In this document: positions 36,205-45,116 of the stretch, one piece after another | Position numbering within the stretch: the stretch's first letter is position 1 | Layout of the letters: each line of letters begins with the position of its first letter | Source of the DNA: Paraburkholderia piptadeniae | Lineage (GTDB): Bacteria; Pseudomonadota; Gammaproteobacteria; Burkholderiales; Burkholderiaceae | Assembly (NCBI RefSeq): GCF_900007165.1 | Contig: NZ_CYGY02000001.1 | Location: forward strand, 1 to 64,000 | Direction of reading: 5' to 3' | Length of the DNA: 64,000 nt | Notes under the pieces: model-generated | The model's database searches: none | Seen by the model: only the letters and a program-made list of their open reading frames with translations | Told to the model about the DNA's origin: nothing | Made by a program: the position numbers and the translations under genes

Positions 36205-36242
36205 ACGTGCGTGGGCCGACTGAGTTCGAACGCGACAACGGA

Positions 36243-36667
36243 GCGGCGAGCTGTTTGCGATAGAGCGAGGCGCGTAGCAGGTGTCGCTTGAGCGCGAAGT
36301 GCTGACGGATCGGACCGAAGCTCGACAGGAATGCTTGGGTGCGTTGAGGAACCCGGAAACCGCGTATCCGACGCTTGCGTTCCCGTGTGGGCTGATGACT
36401 GTTTTCGGCCCGGTTGTTCACCCGGGCGCTGGCCTTGTCGCTTTCACACGGCGCGCGAACCCGCACCAGCGTCGAACCGTTTTGTAACCGACGATAACCC
36501 CGCGCTCGAACAACAGTTCCTCGATATCGCGCAGGCTCAACCGAAACCTGAAATACCGACGTACCGCGGAACCGATGACCGCCGCCGGAAGCGAGACCGT
36601 GGTAAAGCGATTTTGCATTTTTCATCACGCGATCTCACTCGACCATCTCGGCAACGTGACAGCGCCC
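36243..36667 (-). mobile_element. IS6-family relic, copy 2 (internally deleted)
   Basis: On the minus strand the N-terminal part of an IS6 transposase is readable (VIGSAVRRYFRFRLSLRDIE, ERGVIVGYKTVRRWC), then sequence jumps to the C-terminal ASARVNNRAENSHQPTRERK and FGPIRQHFALKRHLLRASLY. The catalytic DDE core between them is missing. The outer end GGGCGCTGTCACGTTGC (minus strand, 36667 inward) is the terminal repeat. The C-terminal side breaks off about 40 bp from the chemoreceptor stop. Confidence 0.75.
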
Positions 36668-37028
36668 AGTGGGGTTATTACTGAGCGTCAAGGCTTGCCC
36701 CGCTATCTTATAATCGTTCGCCAGATGTTACTCATAAGACGTTCACCAGATGAACGCTATCTGTGCGGGCAGATTGGGACATCAAGCAATCCGAACGCTG
36801 ATTGAATTGTGCGCAGTAGTAGACGCTGAGATCGGTGCCCCATATTCGATATACAGGGTATTGCAAGGGCGACAAGTACATCGTCAACGGCCAGAAAACC
36901 TGGACGTCATTTGCACAGTGGGCGAACTGGATCTTCTGCTTGATTCATACGGATTCCGATGCAAATCTGCAGAAAGGCATTTCGCTGCTGTTGATCTCGA
37001 TGGATATCTTTGGATAACTGGAGGAGAT
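36668..37028. other. Stretch between IS6 relic and tctB, with an acyl-CoA dehydrogenase fragment
   Basis: 361 bp. The first 165 bp hold nothing recognised; the rest is the degenerate acyl-CoA dehydrogenase piece at 36835-37017. The tctB ribosome site begins at 37020. Confidence 0.5.
36835..37017 (+). pseudogene. Acyl-CoA dehydrogenase internal fragment
   Basis: The frame reads YCKGDKYIVNGQKTWTSFAQ and ANWIFCLIHTDSDANLQKGI, then SLLLISMD, before a stop. This is the middle beta-domain of an acyl-CoA dehydrogenase (usual form GDxYIVNGQKxWTS...AxWxFCLVRTD...KGISFLLI). Both the N-terminal and the C-terminal domains are absent, so it is a relic next to the IS6 remnant. Confidence 0.7.
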
Positions 37029-37508
37029 TTGAAAAAGTTGAAAACAGCATTCAATCGGGACTACTACGGTGGCGGTTTGATGCTCCTGCTTGGCCTGATC
37101 GTCGTCATGATCGGCCGCACTTACGAAATCGGAAGCATGAGATCGATGGGTCCCGGGTTTGTCCCAGTTTCATTGGGGGCCATTTTAGCCATTCTTGGCA
37201 TTTCTATTGCCGCGGGGGCAAAACGTGAATCGGCTGAGACTAATGAAGCCGAATCGCATCCCGAATTCACCGCAGAATGGCGCGGTTGGATTTGCATCAT
37301 CCTGAGCGTTGTTGCTTTCGTGGTGCTCGGTGAATTCTTTGGTTTTATCCCAGCAGTCTTCGCAGTCGTTTTTATCTCTGCCTTGGGTGATCGGGAAAAT
37401 ACAATCGGACGCGTGCTTCTGCTGTCGTTGGGGACGACGATATTTGGTGTCATCGTGTTCTGGTGGCTCTTGAAGATTCAACTGCCGCTTTTTACGTGGG
37501 GCCACTAA
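37029..37508 (+). CDS. tctB: Tripartite tricarboxylate transporter small membrane subunit TctB
   Basis: About 159 residues with four hydrophobic segments: GGGLMLLLGLIVVMIGR, FVPVSLGAILAILGISIAAG, WICIILSVVAFVVLG onward, and LLLSLGTTIFGVIVFWWLL. MGPGFVPVSLG is the TctB signature. Starts available are TTG at 37029 or 37038; GGAGGAG at 37020-37026 supports one of them and no ATG fits. The long frame back to 36750 reads through the acyl-CoA dehydrogenase relic in another frame. It forms the membrane part of a Bug-dependent carboxylate carrier with TctA, 4 bp downstream. Confidence 0.85.
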   Translation: MKKLKTAFNRDYYGGGLMLLLGLIVVMIGRTYEIGSMRSMGPGFVPVSLGAILAILGISIAAGAKRESAETNEAESHPEFTAEWRGWICIILSVVAFVVLGEFFGFIPAVFAVVFISALGDRENTIGRVLLLSLGTTIFGVIVFWWLLKIQLPLFTWGH

Positions 37509-37512
37509 GAAA

Positions 37513-39033
37513 ATGATCGAACAATCAGTAATGGATTTGTGGCACGGCTTCGGGGTCGCCTTCGAATGGCACAACCTGATTTGGTCATTCTTCGGTGTTT
37601 TGGTCGGTAACCTTATCGGTGTGCTTCCCGGTATGGGTGCGCTGTCGGCCATATCGATGTTGCTGCCGCTTACTTACGTCATGTCGCCGGTCTCGGCAAT
37701 TCTCATGCTTTCCGGCATCTTCTACGGTTCACAATATGGCGGTGCAATCGGTGCCATTCTGCTCAACCTGCCGTGCCATCCGCCGCACGCGGTGACCTGT
37801 CTGGATGGGTATCCACTGACAAAGAAAGGCAGGGGCGGAACAGCGCTCGGCATTACGATGATTTCGTCGTTCTTCGCCGCCTCGTTCGGTATCCTGGTGA
37901 TGATTTTCGCCTCGCCGGTGCTGGTCAAGATCGCGTTCAAGTTCGGTCCCGCCGAACTGTTTGCGATCATGCTGGTGGGCCTGATCGCCGGTGGCACGAT
38001 GTCCCGTGGGGCACCGTTGAAGGGAGTGGCAATGACCGTCCTGGGCCTGATCTTTGGCCTGGTGGGCACAGACGTCAACTCCGGTGTGCAGCGCTTTACC
38101 TTCGGTCTGCCGGATCTCGCCGACAACATCGAACTGGTCGCCTTGGCGCTTGGTCTGTTCGGCGTGGCTGAATTCATGCTCAACGTGAACAAGATGGACG
38201 CTGTCGGTTCCAACATGGAAGTCTCCATGAAGGAAATGCGACCGACCAGGGCTGAGTTGAAGCAGGCATTCTGGCCGATGGTTCGTGGCACGCTGGTAGG
38301 GACGGTTTTCGGGGCAATGCCGGGCACGGGCCCAACGATTACGACTTTCCTTTCCTACGTACTGGAAAAGAAAATATCGAAAAATCCTGAATCGTTCGGT
38401 CACGGCAATATTGCAGGGGTGGCAAGCCCGGAAGCTTCCTCGCACTCGAAGACCCAGGTCGATTTTATTCCGACGATGTCGTTGGGTATTCCGGGTGACG
38501 CGGTGATGGCTCTGATCTTGGGCGCTCTGCTGATTCAAGGTATTCAGCCGGGCCCTCAACTGATTACCGAGCACCCTGATCTGTTTTGGGGTCTCATTGC
38601 GTCGTTCTGGATCGGTAACGTCCTCCTGATTCTCCTGAACGTACCGATGATCGGCGTATGGGTGAAGCTGCTGCGGGTGCCGTACAAATATCTGTTCCCA
38701 TTGGCGATGTTCTTCATTTGCGTCGGCGTCTATACGACCCATAACAGCCTGTTCCAAGTCGGTGAAGTCGCCGTATTCGGGATCATGGGGGCAATTCTGA
38801 TTGCCTTGAAGTTTCCCGTTAGTCCAATTCTGTTGGGTTACGTTTTAGGACCGATGATCGAAGAGAATTTCCGCCGGGCAATGCTGATCTCGGATGGTAG
38901 TTTGTCGATTTTCGTGGCAACCCCAATCAGTGCGGTGTTCATGGCCATATCCGCGTTGTTGATCGTCTTGCAACTCTATTTTTGGGCTCGCGGGAAGATT
39001 CGGAATCGTCAATCTGCTGCCGCTGCTGCATAA
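37513..39033 (+). CDS. tctA: Tripartite tricarboxylate transporter large permease TctA
   Basis: 506 residues with about 12 membrane segments, standard TctA length. Signatures are NLIGVLPGMGALSAISMLLPLTY, GSQYGGAIGAILLNLPCHPP, and GTVFGAMPGTGPTITTFLSYVLEK with SHSKTQVDFIPTMSLGIPGD. The permease works with a periplasmic Bug receptor; two such receptors are encoded nearby on the other strand (41495, 42578). The typical GxxPG-centred motif is duplicated, as in the family. Confidence 0.9.
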   Translation: MIEQSVMDLWHGFGVAFEWHNLIWSFFGVLVGNLIGVLPGMGALSAISMLLPLTYVMSPVSAILMLSGIFYGSQYGGAIGAILLNLPCHPPHAVTCLDGYPLTKKGRGGTALGITMISSFFAASFGILVMIFASPVLVKIAFKFGPAELFAIMLVGLIAGGTMSRGAPLKGVAMTVLGLIFGLVGTDVNSGVQRFTFGLPDLADNIELVALALGLFGVAEFMLNVNKMDAVGSNMEVSMKEMRPTRAELKQAFWPMVRGTLVGTVFGAMPGTGPTITTFLSYVLEKKISKNPESFGHGNIAGVASPEASSHSKTQVDFIPTMSLGIPGDAVMALILGALLIQGIQPGPQLITEHPDLFWGLIASFWIGNVLLILLNVPMIGVWVKLLRVPYKYLFPLAMFFICVGVYTTHNSLFQVGEVAVFGIMGAILIALKFPVSPILLGYVLGPMIEENFRRAMLISDGSLSIFVATPISAVFMAISALLIVLQLYFWARGKIRNRQSAAAAA

Positions 39034-39376
39034 ACAGCAATTCGTGAGCATTTGATTCCAGCGTTATTCGAAGGGGATGTTGTCGCTCAGGCAATATCCC
39101 AACGGTACGGAGATTGACCGTCAGGCATGGGCGCAGGCCGCTGATATCGGTTGGTTCTCGCTCCTGGCCCTCTGACGGCATCGGGCTTCTTTCCGATTAC
39201 GGGCACGAAACAACATTGTTTTAACGGCGGAAAGGGCAAGCAGGGTCAAAAACCTCACCGGCCTGCCGTGGGGTAATCGCGATTCCTGACTCCGAGCACC
39301 ACATCATGACGGATCAACCGCTGGCGTTGATCGAGGCCATCCGCTCGTTGCTCTTACAAGTCAACCCTACATGGAA
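39034..39376. other. Region after tctA with a possible acyl-CoA dehydrogenase N-terminal relic
   Basis: At 39075-39175 one frame reads MLSLRQYPNGTEIDRQAWAQ then AADIGWFSLLAL before a stop. This resembles the acyl-CoA dehydrogenase N-terminal helix W..AAELGW..L. The rest is unassigned; a frame beginning MTDQPLALIEAIRSLL at 39306 matches nothing I know. Confidence 0.4.
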
Positions 39377-39408
39377 AAAGCCCGGTAGATTTATGTCTAC
39401 CGGGCTTT
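39377..39408 (-). terminator. Rho-independent terminator of the thiolase-SDR-Bug operon
   Basis: A perfect 13-bp stem (AAAGCCCGGTAGA/TCTACCGGGCTTT) with a six-base loop. Read on the minus strand it is followed by a T-rich run (CTTTTTCC) and lies 25 bp after the thiolase stop at 39433. It may also stop tctBA transcripts from the other side. Confidence 0.85.
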
Positions 39409-39432
39409 GCTTTTGGAGGCGCTCCTGGCAGA

Positions 39433-40620
39433 TCAGTCGATCTGGAGCGCGACCGCCGTGGCCTCGCCGCCCGCCAGGCAGATGCTGGCGATACCGCGTT
39501 TCAGTTGGCGTTCACGCAGTGCATGCAGCAATGTGACCAGAATACGTGCGCCGGAGGCGCCGATCGGATGGCCCAGGGCGCAGGCACCGCCGTTCACGTT
39601 GACCTCGTGGTGCGGAAGATCGAGGCTCTTCATCGTTGCCATGGCCACGACTGCGAAGGCTTCGTTGATCTCGAACAGATCGACGTCGGCCAGGTTCCAG
39701 CCGGTCTTTTCCGACAGGAGGCGCAGAGCGCCCGTAGGAGCGGTCGGGAACAGATGCGGCTGGTGCGAGTGTGTCGTGTGGCTCACGATCGTCGCGAGCG
39801 GCTGGAGGCCGCGTATCCCGGCCTCAGAACGACGCATCAGCAGCAGTGCTGCCGCGCCATCGGAAATCGACGACGAATTCGCTGCCGTAACCGTACCATC
39901 GGCACGAAACGCCGGTTTGAGCCCCGGGATCTTGTCCAGGCGTGCTTTGCCAGGCTGCTCATCGATCGAGACGACCTTCTGTGCCTTACCAACGTTGACC
40001 TCGAGGGGAGTGATTTCTGCTTCAAACTTGCCATTGGCGATGGCCTGCTGTGCACGGGTCAGCGATTCGATTGCGAACGCGTCTTGGGCTTCGCGGGTGA
40101 ACCCGAATGCCGACGCACAGTCTTCGGCGAACGTGCCCATCAGACGGCCCTTGTCGTACGCGTCTTCAAGGCCATCGAGGAACATGTGATCGAGCACCTG
40201 GCCATGGCCCATGCGCATGCCCGGCCGGGCCTTCGGGAGCAGGTAGGGCGCGTTGCTCATGCTTTCCATGCCGCCGGCAACCATGACGTTGCCCTGGCCT
40301 GCAAGAAGCAGATCGTGGGCCAGCATGACAGCCTTCATGCCGGAGCCACACATCTTGTTGACGGTCGTGGCACCCGTCGAGACGGGAAGGCCTGCCGTCA
40401 GGGTAGCTTGACGGGCGGGAGCCTGACCCAGGCCTGCCGGAAGCACACAGCCCATGAACACTTCATCGACCTGATCTGCGGCCAGTCCAGCGCGTTCAAC
40501 CGCTGCACGAATCGCGGCGCCGCCGAGTTCCGTCGTCGTCACGGATGCGAAGACACCCTGGAAGCCGCCCATGGGGGTACGGGCCGCACTGACGATTACA
40601 ACCGGGTCCGCATTCATCAT
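39433..40620 (-). CDS. Acetyl-CoA C-acyltransferase (thiolase)
   Basis: 395 residues from the ATG at 40620, with CAAGGAA before it. This is a canonical biosynthetic/degradative thiolase: RTPMGGFQG near the start, nucleophile Cys in VNKMCGSGMKAV, INEAFAVVA, GGACALGHPIGASGARI with the His, and the final CLAGGEATA with the second Cys. It cleaves 3-ketoacyl-CoA to acetyl-CoA plus a shortened acyl-CoA. It is last in the BVMO operon, 19 bp after the SDR gene. Confidence 0.9.
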   Translation of the reverse strand: MMNADPVVIVSAARTPMGGFQGVFASVTTTELGGAAIRAAVERAGLAADQVDEVFMGCVLPAGLGQAPARQATLTAGLPVSTGATTVNKMCGSGMKAVMLAHDLLLAGQGNVMVAGGMESMSNAPYLLPKARPGMRMGHGQVLDHMFLDGLEDAYDKGRLMGTFAEDCASAFGFTREAQDAFAIESLTRAQQAIANGKFEAEITPLEVNVGKAQKVVSIDEQPGKARLDKIPGLKPAFRADGTVTAANSSSISDGAAALLLMRRSEAGIRGLQPLATIVSHTTHSHQPHLFPTAPTGALRLLSEKTGWNLADVDLFEINEAFAVVAMATMKSLDLPHHEVNVNGGACALGHPIGASGARILVTLLHALRERQLKRGIASICLAGGEATAVALQID

Positions 40621-40639
40621 CTTGGATTCCTTGTTTGGA

Positions 40640-41407
40640 TTAGCGTGCTGCCATACGAACGGCACCGTCGAGACGGATCACTTCGCCATTCAGCATCATG
40701 TTTTCGACGACATGACAAACGAGCGAAGCGAATTCCTCCGGTTCACCGAATCGCGGAGGGAACGGAACGTTTGACGCCAGAGAGGCCTGCACTTCGGCGC
40801 TCATTCCGGAGACCATCGGCGTTTTGAAGATGCCGGGGGCGATCGTCATCACGCGGATGCCAAAGCGGGCAAGCTCACGTGCGATCGGGAGCGTCATACC
40901 GACGATGCCGCTCTTGGATGCTGCGTAAGCTGCCTGTCCGATCTGGCCGTCAAATGCCGCGATAGAGGCCGTGTTGATGATCACGCCACGCTCGCCACCT
41001 TCCAGCGGTTTCTGCTTCGACATTGCGTCAGCGGCAAGACGGATCATGTTGAACGAGCCGATCAGATTGACAGCGATCGTGCGCGAGAACTTTTCGAGAT
41101 CATGCGGACCTTCGCGACCCACGACGCGGGCACCGAGTTCGATACCGGCACAGTTCACCAGTGCATCGATGCGACCGAACGTCGAACTTGTGGCAGCGAT
41201 TGCTGTTTGGCATTGGACGTCATTGGTGACATCGACAACGGCGAAAGCAGCATTGGCACCCAATTCGTTCGCAAATGCGGTGAGCGGCTCTTCACGGATA
41301 TCCAGGAGCATTACCTTGCCGCCCCTGGCGACTACCGTACGTGCCACTGCGGCACCCAAGCCCGAGGCACCGCCCGTGATGACAAAAACGCTATTGGGAA
41401 TATTCAT
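40640..41407 (-). CDS. SDR family 3-hydroxyacyl-CoA dehydrogenase (HSD10-like)
   Basis: 255 residues from the ATG at 41407 (MNIPNSVFVITGGASGLGAA). Motifs are TGGASGLG, NCAGIELGAR, and the Y-A-A-S-K pentad after NTASIAAFDGQIGQAA, ending EVIRLDGAVRMAAR. It is closely similar to the SDR at 12949, including that DGQIGQ stretch. NAD-dependent oxidation of a 3-hydroxyacyl-CoA to feed the next-door thiolase is the natural reading. Confidence 0.87.
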   Translation of the reverse strand: MNIPNSVFVITGGASGLGAAVARTVVARGGKVMLLDIREEPLTAFANELGANAAFAVVDVTNDVQCQTAIAATSSTFGRIDALVNCAGIELGARVVGREGPHDLEKFSRTIAVNLIGSFNMIRLAADAMSKQKPLEGGERGVIINTASIAAFDGQIGQAAYAASKSGIVGMTLPIARELARFGIRVMTIAPGIFKTPMVSGMSAEVQASLASNVPFPPRFGEPEEFASLVCHVVENMMLNGEVIRLDGAVRMAAR

Positions 41408-41494
41408 AATTATTGTGCTTCGGGAAGACAAAGACTTTTAGGAAGAAGGGCACACCCCGCCAGGAATATGCGCCTCTGTACAGCAGTCGATCGC

Positions 41495-42466
41495 CTACTC
41501 GGGCTGAATGCCCGCGTCCGTCACGACCTTGCCCCACTTCGCGTATTCGGTGTGGATAGCCTGGTCGAAGGCCTGCGGGGTCGCACTCGGATTCGGCTCA
41601 TAGCCCAGGGACTGGAGTTTCTTCGCGACGTCCGGTTGTGCGAGAACCTGCGCGAGTTGCTTGTTCAGAGCAGCCACGATTTGCGGGGGCGTGCCCTTCG
41701 GGGCGACGAGGCCGAGCCAACCAGCCGCTTCGTAACCGGGCACGCCAGCTTCGGCAACGGTTGGAACGTTCGGGAGCAGGGAGGAGCGCTTGCTGTCCAG
41801 CACGGCGACCGGTACCAGCTTGCCGCCCTGGATGCTGCCGAGTTGTGCGCCGATCGTGTCAACCATCAGAGTCACGCGGCCTGCCATCACGTCAATAGCC
41901 GCGGGGGCACCGCCGCGATAGGAAACGACGCCGATATCGACACCGGCTTTCGCGTTGAAGAGACGCTGTGCCAGTTCGAACGCCTTTGCACCTTGACCCG
42001 ACTTGATCCGGCCGGGTTGTGCCTTCGCTTGCGAGATGATGTTCTTGACGGTGGGGTCCTTGAACTCCGGCGACGACAGCATGACCATCGGGGCTTTCGC
42101 AATCATGCCGATCGGGGCAAACGAGTTGAGCGGATCATACGGGACGTTCTTTTGCAGGTGCGGGCCGGTAACCATCGTGCCCGAGACCGATACGCCGATC
42201 ACGTAGCCATCGGGAGTCGCATTCGCGACGTATGCCATCCCGAGCATGCCGCCGGCTCCCGGTTTGTTTTCGACGATGAAGTTCTGTTTATCGAGTTGGC
42301 TGAGGCCACTGGCGATCAGACGGCCGACAATATCCGATGCGCCGCCCGGCGTATAACCGACGATCACATGGACCGGGTGTGACGGATAGTCTTCTGCACG
42401 GGCACCCGTCGAAAAGGCGACGAGAGCGCCAAGAACCACGGCTGCTGTTTTGGCGAGGGGGTACAT
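41495..42466 (-). CDS. Bug family tripartite tricarboxylate transporter receptor
   Basis: 323 residues with a Sec signal peptide (AAVVLGALVAFSTGARA, cleavage near 24). The Bug fold is marked by YPSHPVHVIVGYTPGGASDIVGR, IVENKPGAGGMLG, SYRGGAPAAIDVMAGRV and LPNVPTVAEAGVPGYEAAGW. It binds a carboxylate in the periplasm and delivers it to TctAB. A second Bug gene lies 111 bp upstream. Confidence 0.9.
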   Translation of the reverse strand: MYPLAKTAAVVLGALVAFSTGARAEDYPSHPVHVIVGYTPGGASDIVGRLIASGLSQLDKQNFIVENKPGAGGMLGMAYVANATPDGYVIGVSVSGTMVTGPHLQKNVPYDPLNSFAPIGMIAKAPMVMLSSPEFKDPTVKNIISQAKAQPGRIKSGQGAKAFELAQRLFNAKAGVDIGVVSYRGGAPAAIDVMAGRVTLMVDTIGAQLGSIQGGKLVPVAVLDSKRSSLLPNVPTVAEAGVPGYEAAGWLGLVAPKGTPPQIVAALNKQLAQVLAQPDVAKKLQSLGYEPNPSATPQAFDQAIHTEYAKWGKVVTDAGIQPE

Positions 42467-42577
42467 TAGTTTTGCTCCTGGTTTATTTCAGGTTTTGCCC
42501 GGCCTGTTTTATCAAGCCAGGAAAAAGATCATGGAAAAGAACGCGCACACGGCCTACGTTCTTTTATTTAGATGATT

Positions 42578-43567
42578 TTAATTCGTCGCACGCAGGTTGA
42601 TCGTCTTCGACAGTCGCTCGATAACTGCGTAATCACGGTCGGCCTGTCGTCCGAGATCTTCCGGAGTGCCACCGGCCGGGGCAACCCCGAGGGCAGACAG
42701 CTTTGCGATGACGTCGGGATCATGAAGCATGGCGTTGAGCGTCTCGTTTATCTTCTCGACGACCGGGCGGGGCGTGCCCTTCGTCGTGTACACGCAGTAC
42801 CACGGTGCCATTTCGTAGTTCGGGAAACCCGACTCCATCATCGTCGGCAGATTCGGCAGCAGGGGCGAGCGGTTACGCGAGGTAACCGCCAACGCCTTGA
42901 GCTTCCCGCTCTTGATGAACTCGATACCGCCCGAGATCTGGTCGATTACGAAATCGACCCGGCCGCCCATCAGATCGACCAGCATCGGGGCCGCACCACG
43001 GTACGGCACGTGGATTGCCTTGGCATGCGCCTGTTGAACGAACAGTTCGCCCGAGATGTGCCCGCTGGCACCCAAGCCAGGGCTACCGAACTTCATCTTG
43101 CCCGGATTTTTGCGCAGCAATTCGGCCAGGTCTTGCACCGTGTTGACCGGCAGATCCGGTCGCACCATCACGACATTCGGAATATCTGCCAACTTGATAA
43201 CGGGAATGAGGTTCTTCGGATCGTACGGCAGGTTCGGATACGTGAACTGGTTAGTCACGACCGTGCCAATGGATGCGATCAGCAGGTTGTAGCCGTCAGG
43301 CTTGGCCCTCGCTACTTGCCCCATGCCGATGATGCCGGTGGCGCCGGGCACGTTATTGACGATTGCCTGGGCACCGAGGCGTTGGGTCAGCTGCTGCGCA
43401 ACCATGCGACCGAGAATATCGGTCGTACCGCCGGCAGGGAAGGGCACCATCACTTGAATCGGTTGCGAGGGCCACTTATCGTCATTCGCTTGAGCGAACT
43501 TCGGGGCGGTCATGGCGAGACCACACAGGGCCACCGCTGCTGAAAATTGTCTGCGGTTCATTTTCAT
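42578..43567 (-). CDS. Bug family tripartite tricarboxylate transporter receptor
   Basis: 329 residues from the ATG at 43567, with AAGGAG before it. The N-terminus MKMNRRQFSAAVALCG has an RRQF pair and hydrophobic stretch that could be a Tat or Sec signal. WPSQPIQVMVPFPAGGTTDILGR, NNVPGATGIIGMGQVA, PYRGAAPMLVDLMGG and PNLPTMMESGFPNYEM are family motifs. With its neighbour it gives the operon two receptors for possibly two substrates or one substrate at two affinities. Confidence 0.88.
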   Translation of the reverse strand: MKMNRRQFSAAVALCGLAMTAPKFAQANDDKWPSQPIQVMVPFPAGGTTDILGRMVAQQLTQRLGAQAIVNNVPGATGIIGMGQVARAKPDGYNLLIASIGTVVTNQFTYPNLPYDPKNLIPVIKLADIPNVVMVRPDLPVNTVQDLAELLRKNPGKMKFGSPGLGASGHISGELFVQQAHAKAIHVPYRGAAPMLVDLMGGRVDFVIDQISGGIEFIKSGKLKALAVTSRNRSPLLPNLPTMMESGFPNYEMAPWYCVYTTKGTPRPVVEKINETLNAMLHDPDVIAKLSALGVAPAGGTPEDLGRQADRDYAVIERLSKTINLRATN

Positions 43568-43594
43568 AAAAAACGTCTCCTTTTTATAAGATAT

Positions 43595-43620
43595 TGGGCC
43601 ACGGTAATCACCGTGGCCCA
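43595..43620 (-). terminator. Intra-operon hairpin (attenuator or processing site)
   Basis: TGGGCCACGGT-aatc-ACCGTGGCCCA is a perfect 11-bp stem with a four-base loop. It lies between the SnoaL-like gene and the first Bug gene, with only a weak T-rich tail on the minus strand. It could partly terminate the upstream message or protect it from exonucleases, lowering or raising Bug expression relative to the enzymes. Confidence 0.6.
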
Positions 43621-43630
43621 AGTTATCGCG

Positions 43631-44221
43631 CTATACCGCTGCATCGAGACCGAACTGACGACGAACAATCTGCGATTCGTCGTTGCCATCACGCTTGCCC
43701 AAGATCCAGCCTTTCTTCGGTTGTAGCGCCATGACCTTCACTTCATCGAGACGCTTCCAGTCCTGGATCAGCGTACGCTCCGCGATCCTCCACTGGCCGT
43801 CACGACGCTCGAAGCGGTCGAGATAGCGCGACGACGTGAACACATCGACGTACGAACCTTCGGCGCCCGATGCACCGCCGGTGAACTGTGCGATCTGAGC
43901 CTTCGCTTCCGGTGGATATTGCTGGATCGTTCGCACATACGTTTCGACGATCGCCACGTCTTCGCTGGCGAAATCGATCAGCATGTTGCCGATGAAGTGG
44001 CTGCTGAAGGGAATGGCCTTGTGACGTTCGAGCACCCAATCAACGAGGCCTTCGACCGGGCCGATATACGGACCGTGGCTGTCCGTTGCCCCGTCGTGGA
44101 AGACGGCGAGCATGCCCTGGCGGTCGAGTCGGTCCACCGCGTGACACCACTGAGCCATCACGTGCTGGATGATCATCCGGTCAACGACGCGGGCCGGGGA
44201 AAAGGCTTCGTTTTGCGACAT
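43631..44221 (-). CDS. SnoaL-like/NTF2-fold family protein
   Basis: 196 residues from the ATG at 44221 (MSQNEAFSPARVVDRMIIQHVMA), with AAGGAGA upstream. AVDRLDRQGMLAVFHDGATDSHGPY, SSHFIGNMLIDF and SSRYLDRFERRDGQWRIAERTLI match the SnoaL-like 4 domain found in dehydratases and isomerases of aromatic or steroid catabolism. It sits between the patatin-like gene and the Bug genes. Precise reaction unknown. The longer frame to 44521 overlaps the patatin gene. Confidence 0.8.
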   Translation of the reverse strand: MSQNEAFSPARVVDRMIIQHVMAQWCHAVDRLDRQGMLAVFHDGATDSHGPYIGPVEGLVDWVLERHKAIPFSSHFIGNMLIDFASEDVAIVETYVRTIQQYPPEAKAQIAQFTGGASGAEGSYVDVFTSSRYLDRFERRDGQWRIAERTLIQDWKRLDEVKVMALQPKKGWILGKRDGNDESQIVRRQFGLDAAV

Positions 44222-44249
44222 TTCTATTTGTCTCCTTCCATGAATCCCG

Positions 44250-45116
44250 TTATTCCGACCACCACGTCGCGATATCTTTCGCGAGCGCAGTGCCCTGTTC
44301 ATACCCTGCTTCAGCCGCAGGTCCACGACGTGCAGGATCGAGCACGTTGTTGCCGAATGCCAGAAGCGATGCAGTGTCAGGCACAATAACTCGCGCACTT
44401 GCACCACGTGCTTCGATTGCAGCGACTTCTGCACGCAAATGGCCGCTGACGGGATTGCTATCGGAGTAGCCGAGAGGTGCAAGCACCAGAACCCGGCTCG
44501 ATGCTTCCGCCACCCAGGCATTCGTCATCGAAGCAATACCGCCGTCCATGTAATACGCGTCTTCGATCGGAACGGGAGGCCATACTCCGGGCACTGCGCA
44601 ACTCGCTGCCACTGCATCGATGAGTGCGCAACCACTTGCTGAATCGAACACACGCGGCACGCCGCTGTCGGTATCGACAGCGATCAGACGCAGCGTTCGA
44701 TCCGGCCACTCAGTGCTTGACAGGCGGGAGGCAATGATCGCGCGACGGGCTTCCACTGTGGGTGTTTCACTTCGTCGTGCGAACGCGCCAATGCGTTTGC
44801 GAGCGGCAACCAGATCACCGTTCACCTTTTCCATCAGCTTGCAGTTGGCAGCATCAGCTTCTTCCTGCGAATACGGCCTAAACTGCTCCCCGGAATCGGG
44901 CGTCGGATGCCGCTGCTGCATGAACATATCGAAAGCTTTGGCGCCACACGCGATTTGCGTCGCGATGACGGAACCTGCCGAGGTTCCGACCAGCACGTCA
45001 GCATTCGATATCCGGGCACCGGTCTTTTCGAGACCATAGACGATGCCGGCGGACCACGCGATACCAACGACGCCCCCACCACCGAAGACAGCCGCTCTGT
45101 CAAGAGTGCTGTTCAT
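44250..45116 (-). CDS. Patatin-like phospholipase family protein
   Basis: 288 residues. The oxyanion-hole loop FGGGGVVGIAW (about 11-21), nucleophile elbow VGTSAGS (about 43-49) and catalytic-Asp motif YMDGGIAS form the patatin dyad. It starts one base inside the CoA-transferase stop (TGATG), so it is co-translated with it. Patatins hydrolyse lipid or other esters; next to a Baeyer-Villiger monooxygenase it may hydrolyse the ester or lactone product. That link is inference. Confidence 0.85.
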   Translation of the reverse strand: MNSTLDRAAVFGGGGVVGIAWSAGIVYGLEKTGARISNADVLVGTSAGSVIATQIACGAKAFDMFMQQRHPTPDSGEQFRPYSQEEADAANCKLMEKVNGDLVAARKRIGAFARRSETPTVEARRAIIASRLSSTEWPDRTLRLIAVDTDSGVPRVFDSASGCALIDAVAASCAVPGVWPPVPIEDAYYMDGGIASMTNAWVAEASSRVLVLAPLGYSDSNPVSGHLRAEVAAIEARGASARVIVPDTASLLAFGNNVLDPARRGPAAEAGYEQGTALAKDIATWWSE

